A DNA stretch of 64,000 bases from NCBI GenBank assembly GCA_006937955.1, contig SSNP01000250.1, forward strand, positions 210,236 through 274,235, in the 5' to 3' direction. The position numbers and the translations under genes are program-made. The notes beneath the pieces are model-generated. The model did not search any database and was not told where the DNA came from. It saw only the letters and a list, made by a program, of their open reading frames with translations. This DNA is from Pachypanchax playfairii (taxonomy: Eukaryota > Chordata > Actinopteri > Cyprinodontiformes > Aplocheilidae). Position 1 is the first letter of the stretch. Every line of letters starts with the position of its first letter. Of the stretch, positions 37,388 to 48,600 are shown piece after piece.

Positions 37388-38623
37388 CTGAAACAAAGAG
37401 ACGAATCAATAATTAGCTCGAAAAACACGGCCGCTGATAGATCATAGCGTTGACTCCTGGAGCTCCTCAGGGTTGTTTTCTTGGCTCTTTGCTGTTGTTT
37501 AAAGAAAATTCTAAAAAGAAAGAAAATGTTGCTGCATCTGAAAAACAAAGCAAAAATCTTTTGAATAAATCAATATTTTAGAGACAGTCAATGTCAGTCT
37601 CAAAAGAGTTTGTGTGTTTATACTTATTTATATTAAAACAGTATTTTTTATTATCGTGTGTCAATGAACATGGACAGATATTTGAAGAAGCTATAATTTA
37701 CAAAATTCTTGCAGAAAAGATTTAAGAACTGAGAGTAAAATTTCACAAATTTGGTTGAAAACTAAAGAGTAAAAGAAAATGATTTTAGAACAAAGGGATG
37801 TTATTTTCTAAAATGTTTAACAAAAAACAACTTACATAGTTTTAAAGAGACTGTTTTTACAGTAGATAAAATATTTTATTTTTAGTTTTCTTAAGAACAT
37901 GTGTAGAAGAAAATAATAATTTTATTACTTTTTAATTACAAATATCTAATAAAGTAGAGCAGTATGATACTAAAACATTTTGTATATAAAAATGTGTTTC
38001 GAAAAGCACAAACAAATTCAACATCTTTTATTTTACTTCTTTTTCTCCAAAAAAAAACTTTAGATGTAAAAAATGACAGCCAAATATTTCACACAAAACA
38101 GAAATAATACTATATAATAATACAATATTCATAAAGAAAAATACTTTTGAATAAAACTTTGACGTTTAAAGGAAACCTTTGAAATAAAAAATAAACTTAT
38201 TTTTAACAAAACTAAAACATGTAAGTTGCTATTTTTGGAACACAAATGATAATGAATCAGCTGCAAGCAGAGAAAACCTGAAATCAACCGTCTCAGTGTT
38301 TGTTTCAATCTGCAGCAGCAGTTTTCAGTCCAGGATCTGATACCACACCCTACACACTCACACACCACCAGAAAACACCAACCCAACAAGATCCATTTCT
38401 TTCACTTATTGGAACCTTTAAACATCTCAATCAACCGTTTCTTCCAAATAAAAGCCAGAGGAATTATTGTGATGCTTCTTGAGTCTCAGAGGGAAACTTT
38501 ATGCTGATAATTGCCTGTATGGATTTCTGATAACAAACATGACAAAGTGAACTCAGATCGTGTGCAGTTAACGCTAATCAGCTCTAACGATTAAACTCGA
38601 TTAAAGATCATTAAACAACTCAC
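37388..38623. other. mlph: mlph 5' UTR intron, AT-rich
   Basis: AT-rich sequence with no recognisable exon or transposon. Confidence 0.5.
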
Positions 38624-38690
38624 CAAGTCTCTCTGAGTCTCTGCAGCTGCTGAGTGATAAACTGAGCCAGACAACCCGAGAACATCAGCT
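38624..38690 (-). other. mlph: Probable 5' noncoding exon of mlph
   Basis: The first coding exon is preceded by an acceptor (TTTGTTTCAG) only four bases before the ATG, so a separate upstream noncoding exon is expected. A strong donor (ACTTG then GTGAGT) at 38624/38623 on the minus strand is the best candidate for its end. The upstream limit is a guess. The transcription start cannot be placed from sequence alone. Confidence 0.4.
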
Positions 38691-38692
38691 GA

Positions 38693-38700
38693 TCACATGA
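38693..38700. promoter_or_regulatory. M-box / E-box TCACATGA near mlph 5' exon
   Basis: TCACATGA (TCATGTGA on the gene strand) is the extended E-box favoured by MITF/TFE factors, with the flanking T and A both present. A second E-box, CAGCTG, lies directly beside it. It sits about 70 bases upstream of the candidate mlph first donor. It could be promoter or early 5' UTR. Activity is inferred from motif and context only. Confidence 0.45.
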
Positions 38701-38701
38701 C

Positions 38702-41333
38702 GCTCACACTCGCTCACTCACACACGCATGAACTCACTCACTCACTCACTCACTCACTCACTCACTCACTCACTCACTCACTCACGCATGAACTCACTCA
38801 CGCATGAACTCACTCACTCACTCACTCACTCACTCACACATGAACTCACTCACTCACTCACACATGAACTCACTCACTCACACATGAGCTCACTCACTCA
38901 CTCACTCACACATGAGCTCACTCACTCACTCACTCACACACTCACTCACTCACTCACTCACTCACTCACTCACTCACTCACACACTCACTCACTCACTCA
39001 CTCACTCACTCACTCCTCCGCATGAACGCACGCACTCACTCACTCACTCACACATGAACTCACTCTCTCACTCTCTCACTTGCTCACTCGCTCACTCTCA
39101 CGCACGCACTCACTCACTCACTCACTCACACATGAGCTCACTCACTCACACATGAGCTCACTCACTCACACATGAACTCACTCACTCACTCTCTCACTTG
39201 CTCACTCGCTCACTCTCACTCACGCACGCACTCACTCACTCACTCACACATGAGCTCACACATGAACTCACTCACTCACTCTCTCACTTGCTCACTCGCT
39301 CACTCTCACTCACACACTCACTCACTCACTCACTCACTCACTCACTCACTCACTCACACACTCACTCACTCACTCACTCACTCACTCACACACTAACTCA
39401 CTCACTCACTCACTCACTCACTCACTCACTCACACATGAACTCACTCACTCACGCATGAACTCACTCACTCACTCTCTCACTCTCTCACTTGCTCACTCG
39501 CTCACTCTCACTCACACACGCACTCACTCACTCACTCACTCACACATGCACTCACTCACTCACTCACTCACACATGAACTCACTCACTCACTCACTCACT
39601 CACACACGAACTCACTCACTCACGCATGAACGCACGCACTCACTCACTCACTCACACATGAGCTCACTCACTCACACATGAACTCACTCACTCACTCTCT
39701 CACTCTCTCACTTGCTCACTCGCTCACTCTCACTCACACACGCATGAACTCACTCACTCACGCATGAACTCACTCACTCACTCACTCACTCACTCACACA
39801 TGAACTCACTCACTCACTCACACATGAGCTCACTCACTCACTCACTCACACACTCACTCACTCACTCACTCACTCACTCACTCACACATGAACTCACTCA
39901 CTCACTCACTCACTCACTCACTCACTCACTCACTCACTCACACATGAACTCACTCACTCACTCACTCACACACTCACTCACTCACACACTCACTCACTCA
40001 CTCACTCACTCACACATGAACTCACTCACTCACTCACTCACTCACACATGAACTCACTCACTCACTCACTCACTCACACAACTCACTCACGCATGAACGC
40101 ACGCACTCACTCACTCACTCACACATGAACTCACTCACTCACTCACTCACTCACTCACTCACTCACACACTCACTCACTCACTCACTCACTCACTCACTC
40201 ACTCACTCACACATGAACTCACTCACTCACTCACTCACACATGAACTCACTCACTCACGCATGAACGCACGCACTCACTCACTCACACATGAGCTCACTC
40301 ACTCACACATGAGCTCACTCACTCACTCACTCACTCACTCACACATGAACTCACTCACTCACGCATGAACGCACGCACTCACTCACTCACTCACACATGA
40401 GCTCACTCACTCACACATGAGCTCACTCACTCACTCACACATGAGCTCACTCACTCACTCACTCACTCACACATGAACTCACTCACTCACTCACTCACTC
40501 ACACATGAACTCACTCACTCACGCATGAACGCACGCACTCACTCACTCACTCACACATGAGCTCACTCACTCACACATGAACTCACTCACTCACTCTCTC
40601 ACTCTCTCACTTGCTCACTCGCTCACTCTCACTCACGCACGCACTCACTCACTCACGCATGAACGCACTCACTCACTCACTCACACACTCACTCACTCAC
40701 TCACGCATGAACGCACGCACTCACTCACTCACACATGAGCTTACTCACTCACACATGAACTCACTCACTCACTCTCTCACTCTCTCACTTGCTCACTCGC
40801 TCACTCTCACTCACACACGCATGAACTCACTCACTCACGCATGAACTCACTCACTCACTCACGCACTCATGAACTCACTCACTCATGAACTCACTCACTC
40901 ACGCATGAACGCACTTACTCACTCACTCACTCACACATGAACTCACTCACTCACTCACACATGAACTCACTCACTCACACATGAGCTCACTCACTCACTC
41001 ACTCACACATGAGCTCACTCACTCACTCACTCACACATGAGCTCACTCACTCACTCACGCACTCATGAACTCACTCACTCATGAACTCACTCACTCACGC
41101 ATGAACGCACGCACTCACTCACTCACACATGAGCTCACTCACTCACTCACTCACTCACTCACACATGAACTCACTCACTCACTCTCTCACTTGCTCACTC
41201 GCTCACTCTCACTCACGCACGCACTCACTCACTCACTCACGCATGAACGCACTTACTCACTCACACATGAACTCACTCACTCACTCACTCACACATGAAC
41301 TCACTCACTCACTCACTCACATACTCACATACA
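38702..41333. repeat. ACTC tetranucleotide array, 2.6 kb
   Basis: (ACTC)n with interspersed ACACATGARCTC, CGCATGAACGCACGC and CTCTCACTTGCTCACTCGCT blocks that recur in order, so it has higher-order structure. It starts immediately upstream of the candidate mlph 5' exon. Confidence 0.95.
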
Positions 41334-41760
41334 TGGCTGGACTGGCTTAAGGGAATACCGGGCGTCTTTTATGGGCCGCAGGCCGATTTTATTAGTTTTA
41401 TTATCAACTAATTAATTAATTTTCAATTTCTGTACTGGACCAATTACAGCTGAGGTCAGATGCACCCGCCCCGCCTCCCTAGACCCATACCTTAGAACCA
41501 GATATTAGGTGGAACGGTGTTGGTAGGTGAAAGTATGTTGACGCAGTAGATTCTTGAAAACATCACATTTTGGGTGTTTTCCTGAGCGTTTTCCATTCAT
41601 TTTTAATCAGAGGCAGGGGTTTTTGTGAATACCGTTGCCATGGCAACTCAAAATGCCATGAAACAATGATATATAACATGTGTAATAACCTGGTGGTTTG
41701 GCACTTTTTGATGTGCTGCATAAATAAAGTTCTAAATAAATCTATATAAACTAGTTAGAG
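41334..41760. other. Unassigned intergenic sequence
   Basis: Contains GTTGCCATGGCAAC and related sequence shared with 14.2-14.7 kb. Otherwise nothing recognised. Confidence 0.4.
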
Positions 41761-41779
41761 GTGTAGAGCAATAGGGCTG

Positions 41780-42117
41780 CTATTACTAAGAAACCTGATC
41801 TTGATCCAGGATCTCCAGGTAATTATGGACCTATATCCAATTTACCCTTCATCTCAAAAACTCTAGAAAAGACAGTAACAAAACGATCATATGATCATCT
41901 ACACAGTAATAATGTGTTTGAAGAGTTCCAGTCGGGATTTAGAGCTCATCATAGCACTGAAACAGCACTGGTGAAAGTTTCTAATGATATTCTCATGTCC
42001 TCAGACAGTGGACTTGTGTCTGTACTTGTCCTGTTAGATCTCAGTGCTGCGTTTGATACTATAGATCATAAGATCCTATTAAAGAGGCTTGAATGTGATA
42101 TTGGGATTCAGAAATAG
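41780..42117 (+). pseudogene. LINE reverse-transcriptase N-terminal fragment
   Basis: Reads GPISNLPFISKTLEKTV and then FEEFQSGFRAHHSTETALVK and LLDLSAAFDTIDHKILL, the N-terminal part of an L2-like reverse transcriptase including the first catalytic Asp. It stops at 42117. No downstream GVPQGS or YADD is present. Confidence 0.85.
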
Positions 42118-42124
42118 CTGCTTT

Positions 42125-42402
42125 ATGGTGCATTCACACCAGACGCTATGTGAGCATCAAGCAACACTCCCAACACTTCCAGTTTGCTTGTTTCATTCAA
42201 GTCATGTGCAGTGACATCACTACAACGAGACGCTCTGATTGGTTAACGTGCTGCTTAAAGAGCGTCAGCTAGCAGGAGTTCTGCGTTGTTCACGCTGCTA
42301 ACGATCACAAAGACTCTGACAGTCCTTTGATGGACTCTACCATAGAGTTTACATGTAATCCTGAGGCATCTGACGCTCGGGCCGGTGTGAACGCACCATA
42401 AG
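42125..42402. mobile_element. MITE with TATGGTGCRTTCACACC inverted ends
   Basis: Left TATGGTGCATTCACACC and right GGTGTGAACGCACCATA are inverted with one mismatch, about 275 bp apart. No coding capacity. No convincing target duplication seen, so the superfamily is open. Confidence 0.7.
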
Positions 42403-43522
42403 ACCATCAAGTTTACCAGGCTGACTGTTTCCACCTGATAAAGACTCTGTTTGACTCTACACATGATGAGGACGGTGCGGGCCATCAAAGAGACAAACCA
42501 TGTTGAATGTCTGGACTAAGAAGCTTTAATAATCCACAAGGTTTCAAAGTAATTCCATTTTCAAATATCCTGTAAAGTCATACTGATCATCTTGTGCTAC
42601 AAGTGAGTCTCTGAAAGACCAGCCAGCAGAGGGCAGCAGAGACTGATCAACAATCAGGTGTGATCATTGGTTCTGATCAGTATGTGGATGGAACATCTTG
42701 GTTTTCATTTATTCATTTGTAGAATCATATCATAGTGACAGATGATCAGAAATCAATTTTGGATTGTTAAGTTCCTCTACAGCAAGTTTGGACTAGATCT
42801 GTAGTGAAAGCTTGTCAATAGCAACAGTTTTCTGTAAATGTCCTTGCCTGGAAGTATTAGTGTAAGTAAATTATATAAAGTACTATACTTGGTATCATTT
42901 GGACCTTGATTTGATCAGTGAACTTTACTATTACTGCAGTGAGCCTTCGTTTGTCCTTACAAGATTATAAAACTATAGATTAAAAAGGATTTCAGAAGAC
43001 CAGACTGAACTTTGATCAGGTTCATAGATCGTCTCGCTGATGGACATCTGAGTGTCCTGGTCTCTGACCCGGCATACACAGAAACCCCTCTAAATAACAA
43101 CCACCAACTTAAAACAGGACCCAGGAGACAGTGATCATTTATTTTTAATTATTTAATGTATTTTTTGCATCGTATAGTAAGTGTTAATGTTGTATGTGAA
43201 TCCTGTGTTTGTCTGCTTGATGCATCATGTATGTTTAAAGACCACAGGAAGAACAGTAGCTAATGGGAATCTTCATAAAAATAAAACAAAAAACAAACGA
43301 GGTAGAAAGATCATTTTATTGCTAAAGATGAATAATCAATAATCTGTTAAGAGTGAAAAAGTTTTCTTAAATAAATGAGAATACAAAGAAAAACTATTTG
43401 CACAAAGTTAGTGTACGTTTCACTTCACACCTGTTGTACAAGTTAGAAAGCTTTTATTTTGTTAAAATGGTAAAGAATGATGTCATATATGACATCAGGT
43501 GTGACATCACCAGGCTGCATCC
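42403..43522. other. snx9 3' flank and probable 3' UTR
   Basis: AT-rich, no exon or repeat boundary recognised. Confidence 0.4.
43453..43458 (-). terminator. Candidate snx9 polyadenylation signal
   Basis: AATAAA on the minus strand about 65 bases after the stop codon. Further AATAAA-like hexamers follow at about 43.3 and 43.14 kb. The 42.4-43.5 kb stretch is otherwise featureless and probably holds the 3' UTR and flank. Confidence 0.35.
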
Positions 43523-43570
43523 TCACAGTGTGGTGAAATGATTCAGAGCTTCTTTCAGCTTGTCAGCAAT
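43523..43570 (-). CDS. snx9: snx9 exon 17 (C-terminus and stop)
   Basis: Acceptor GATTGGTCAG. It encodes IADKLKEALNHFTTL followed by TGA at 43525-43523, the same length and position as the SNX9 C-terminus. Confidence 0.93.
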   Translation of the reverse strand: MADKLKEALNHFTTL

Positions 43571-45336
43571 CTGACCAATCAGAAAACAGACAAGAAATGA
43601 TGTCACAAGTCAGGTAACCTGTCCTGAAGCACCTCCCACCACTCAGCTTACCTGCTGGTAAAAGATCACCTGCTGCTCCAGGTAGAACTGCGTGACTCGG
43701 TTGTAATCATAGACACGGTTGCTATGGAAATGATTCATTTCAGCTAGAGGAGACAGGAGGTGTCAGGTTACAGTCTGTATGTACTCAGTTGCAGTTCTGA
43801 GTGTGATCCTGTGCGTTACCCTGCAGCGAGTAGCTCATGCAGCTGAGGCGTTGATTCATACACTTCCTGTCGCTGCTGCTCAGTTTTCCAGCAGAACCCA
43901 GCCGGTCAGCCTCTTTCACTTTATCTACTGCAGCCTAAACACACACACACACACACAGGAGAGACCATGCCCTTTAAAAACACCTTTCACTAAGCTCCAC
44001 CCACTCACAGGTTAAACTGTAAACAAACAGTGGACAGAATCTTCAAAAGGTTTGTTCATTCACAAAGATGTTTTTGAAATAGTTTTGGATATGGTCATAA
44101 AAACTGGAAAAAACATAATTTCTTTCATTTCAAAATAAATGTGTTGTAAAGAATACAAAGCGGTTAAATCAGAACAAAACAACTTTTTAAACTTTAAGCT
44201 ACAGTTATGAAACTTGTCTAAGTGAATAAAACATGTTTGTCTTCATATGAGACACTCTGGACGTCTCTGGACGTCTCTAGATGTCTCTGGTCCTCCTATA
44301 TTACACTGAATAACTTCAGTAATTCAGGTCTCAACAGGAAGTAGTGTTCTGGTGAAAAGTACTACCACAGTACGAATTAACATAACAAGATGTTATTAGA
44401 AGTTTATACAGTATTCTTGTTTATGGTGAGTGTTTCCTGTTAATTATTTAAACATATTTTTATGATCCTTCTCTGATATTTTCTATATAAAAGTCCTCTG
44501 GGTCCTTATCAGCCATTGTTGGGTCCTTCTCCTCTGGGTGTGTCCAAACATTTGCCTGTTGCTCTGACAATGTAAAGAAAGTATAAATAACATCATATTT
44601 AATGTTTCTGTCCTGGAGGATTTATTTGATAGATAAAATATATTTATGGAAAAATATAGAAACCAAAATAAACAATAAATCTGTTTATTGAAGTTAAGAC
44701 TGTAGAACGACACGTGTGTAGCACATCTCAATAGGTAACATATTTCTACAGAACACCGGTTCCAGTAACAGCTGTCTGAGACATGACTGCAGAAAGTTAT
44801 TTAGTACGGGCGGGCGGCGTAGCCTAGCGGAAGGGCGATTGGGCAAGCTATTGAACCCGCCGCTGCCTCGGGGCGGCTGTAGTCTGTCGGGAACGAGGTC
44901 ACCCTCCGATCGGGAAACCGGAGCTTGATCCCGTGTCCTGGCAAAAGGCAATGTGTCGAAGTATCCTTGGGCAAGATACTGAACCCTGAAACTGCCCCCC
45001 GGGTTAGATGCAGAGCCAAATTTCCCCATGAGGGATTAATATAGGAAATAAATAAAATAAAATGAGCTTTAGTCAATAAAAAGATTTATAAAAATACATG
45101 TCAGGGTCAAAACCCTGTTCAAGGAAAAGCTTATCTTCATTAAAAACTATCAAGCTTGATTGTTTATATTCTAGGACACAGTTTAGAATGTGTTGCTGTA
45201 CTGCAGAACCTTGTGTATGGTGATGATCTCAGGGAAACATCCCAGAAGTCCTTTATACTCGCTGTTTGTCTCCAGCAGGAAGTGGAGGTCTTTCTGAGGC
45301 TGAAAAACATCAAACACCAGTAAACATGAAAACTGA

Positions 45337-45381
<45 letters not shown>

Positions 45382-45668
45382 TTGTATTTCTGACCTCCTG
45401 AGGACCCGTTTCCTGACTTTTACTATCTTTCTGGGGTCCGAGGGTTCTTGTGGGAACCGAAGCCTGGTCCCCATGAGGGGGACTCCCCTTTTTAGGGTTA
45501 GGGGTTAGGTTTATAGGTATGGTGTGAATAGAGTTTTAGTTAGTCTTAGGGTTAGTTATAGATCAGTAATGGTTAAGGTTAGGAAAAGGGTTTGGGTTAG
45601 GTATAAATCTAGTTACTAAAATCAATGGAAGTCAATGGACGGTCCCCATAAGGATACCAAAACACACT

Positions 45669-45699
<31 letters not shown>

Positions 45700-48600
45700 T
45701 TGTATTTCTGACCTCCTGAGGACCCGTTTCCTGACTTTTACTATCTTTCTGGGGTCCGAGGGTTCTTGTGGGAACCGAAGCCTGGTCCCCATGAGGGGGA
45801 CTCCCCTTTTTAGGGTTAGGGGTTAGGTTTATAGGTATGGTGTGAATAGAGTTTTAGTTAGTCTTAGGGTTAGTTATAGATCAGTAATGGTTAAGGTTAG
45901 GAAAAGGGTTTGGGTTAGGTATAAATCTAGTTACTAACATCAATGGAAGTCAATGGACGGTCCCCATAAGGATACCAAAACACACTTGTGTGTGTGTGTG
46001 TGTGTGTGTCTGTGTGTGTGTGTGTGTGTTACCTGTTGTGCAACGATCTGAGCAATCTCCTCGTAGATTTGTCCCGTGGCTGTCAGAGCATTCGTCAACG
46101 TCTCTTCTCCTTTAACCCAAACAAGTCAGTTACCTCCAACATTTCTAACTCCCTAAAAGTTTCAAGTTTATTTATTTATGAAGCTCCAGTTCATGACAAA
46201 GTTATTTCAAGACACTTTGCAAAAAAGAAACAATTAGCAAAAACACATTTCTAAGAAAATTAATTTAAAACTTTTAAAACTGAAATTCTATAACCAAAAA
46301 CTAGATGTCATGCTGTTTGTTTCCCCAGAGAGTCTCCTGTAGACGGTTCTAGCTGTGGACAGGAAGGATCTCCTGTAGAGGGTTCTAGCTGTGGACAGGA
46401 AGGATCTCCTGTAGACGGTTCTAGCTGTGGACAGGAAGGATCTCCTGTAGACGGTTCTAGCTGTGGACAGGAAGGATCTCCTGTAGAGGGTTCTAGCTGT
46501 GGACAGGAAGGATCTCCTGTAGAGGGTTCTAGCTGTAGACAGGAAGGATCTCCTGTAGAGGGTTCTAGCTGTGGAGGGGAAGGATCTCCTGTTGAGGGTT
46601 CTAGATGTGGACGGTAAGGATCTCCCGTAGAGGGTTCTAGCTGTGGACGGGAAGGATCTCCCGTATAGGGTTCTAGCTGTGGACAGGATGTCCTGTAGAG
46701 GGTTCTAGCTGTGGACGGGAAGGATCTCTTGTAGAGGGTTCTAGCTGTGGACGGGAAGGATCTCCTGTAGAGGGTTCTAGCTGTGGACAGGAAGGATCTC
46801 CTGTAGAGGGTTCTAGCTGTAGTCAGGAAGGATCTCCTGTAGACGGTTCTAGCTGTGGACAGGAAGGATCTCCTGTAGACGGTTCTAGCTGTGGTCAGGA
46901 AGGATCTCCTGTAGAGGGTTCTAGCTGTGGAGGGGAAGGATCTCTTGTAGAGGGTTCTAGCTGTGGACGGGAAGGATCTCCTGTAGAGGGTTCTAGCTGT
47001 AGACAGGAAGGATCTCCTGTAGACGGTTCTAGCTGTGGACAGGAAGGATCTCCTGTAGAGGGTTCTAGCTGTAGACAGGAAGGATCTCCTGTAGAGGGTT
47101 CTAGCTGTGGAGGGGAAGGATCTCCTGTAGAGGGTTCTAGCTGTGGACGGGAAGGATCTCCCGTAGAGGGTTCTAGCTGTGGACGGGAAGGATCTCCTGT
47201 AGAGGGTTCTAGCTGTAGTCAGGAAGGATCTCCTGTAGACGGTTCTAGCTGTGGACAGGAAGGATCTCCTGTAGACGGTTCTAGCTGTGGACAGGAAGGA
47301 TCTCCTGTAGACGGTTCTAGCTGTAGTCAGGAAGGATCTCCTGTAGACGGTTCTAGCTGTGGACAGGAAGGATCTCCTGTAGAGGGTTCTAGCTGTAGAC
47401 GGGAAGGATCTACTGTAGAGGGTTCTAGCTGTGGAGGGGAAGGATCTCCTGTAGAGGGTTCTAGCTGTGGACGGGAAGGATCTCCCGTAGAGGGTTCTAG
47501 CTGTGGACGGGAAGGATCTCCTGTAGAGGGTTCTAGCTGTGGACAGGAAGGATCTCCTGTAGACGGTTCTAGCTGTGGACAGGAAGGATCTCCTGTAGAC
47601 GGTTCTAGCTGTAGACAGGAAGGATCTCCTGTAGACGGTTCTAGCTGTAGTCAGGAAGGATCTCCTGTAGACGGTTCTAGCTGTGGACAGGAAGGATCTC
47701 CTGTAGACGGTTCTAGCTGTGGACAGGAAGGATCTCCTGTAGAGGGTTCTAGCTGTAGACAGGAAGGATCTCCTGTAGACGGTTCTAGCTGTAGTCAGGA
47801 AGGATCTCCTGTAGACGGTTCTAGCTGTGGACAGGAAGGATCTCCTGTAGACGGTTCTAGCTGTGGACAGGAAGGATCTTTTGTAGAGGGTTCTAGCTGT
47901 GGACGGGAAGGATCTCCTGTAGAGGGTTCTAGCTGTGGACGGGAAGGATCTCCTGTAGAGGGTTCTAGCTGTGGACGGGAAGGATCTCCTGTAGAGGGTT
48001 CTAGCTGTGGACAGGAAGGATCTTTTGTAGAGGGTTCTAGCTGTAGACAGGAAGGATCTCCTGTAGAGGGTTCTAGCTGTGGACAGGAAGGATCTCCTGT
48101 AGAGGGTTCTAGCTGTGGACAGGAAGGATCTCCTGTAGAGGGTTCTAGCTGTGGACGGGAAGGATCTCCCGTAGAGGGTTCTAGCTGTGGACGGGAAGGA
48201 TCTCCCGTAGAGGGTTCTAGCTGTGGACGGGAAGGATCTCCCGTAGAGGGTTCTAGCTGTGGACAGGATGTCCTGTAGAGGGTTCTAGCTGTGGACGGGA
48301 AGGATCTCCCGTAGAGGGTTCTAGCTGTGGACAGGAAGGATCTTTTGTAGAGGGTTCTAGCTGTGGACAGGAAGGATCTCCTGTAGAGGGTTCTAGCTGT
48401 AGACGGGAAGGATCTACTGTAGAGGGTTCTAGCTGTGGATGGGAAGGATCTCCTGTAGAGGGTTCTAGCTGTGGACGGGAAGGATCTCCTGTAGAGGGTT
48501 CTAGCTGTGGACAGGAAGGATCTCCTGTAGACGGTTCTAGCTGTAGTCAGGAAGGATCTCCTGTAGACGGTTCTAGCTGTGGACAGGAAGGATCTCCTGT

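Noticed and set aside
38728..41350. Plus-strand frames reading (LTHS)n
   Set aside because: Pure translation of the ACTC repeat, with open frames produced by composition.
44694..45076. Short minus-strand frames over 44.7-45.07 kb
   Set aside because: They cross the tRNA-derived SINE and have no relation to neighbouring snx9 exons.
45491..45510. Interstitial telomere (TAGGGTTAGGGG)
   Set aside because: Only two or three degenerate TTAGGG-like units inside a dispersed repeat present twice. There is no true (TTAGGG)n run.
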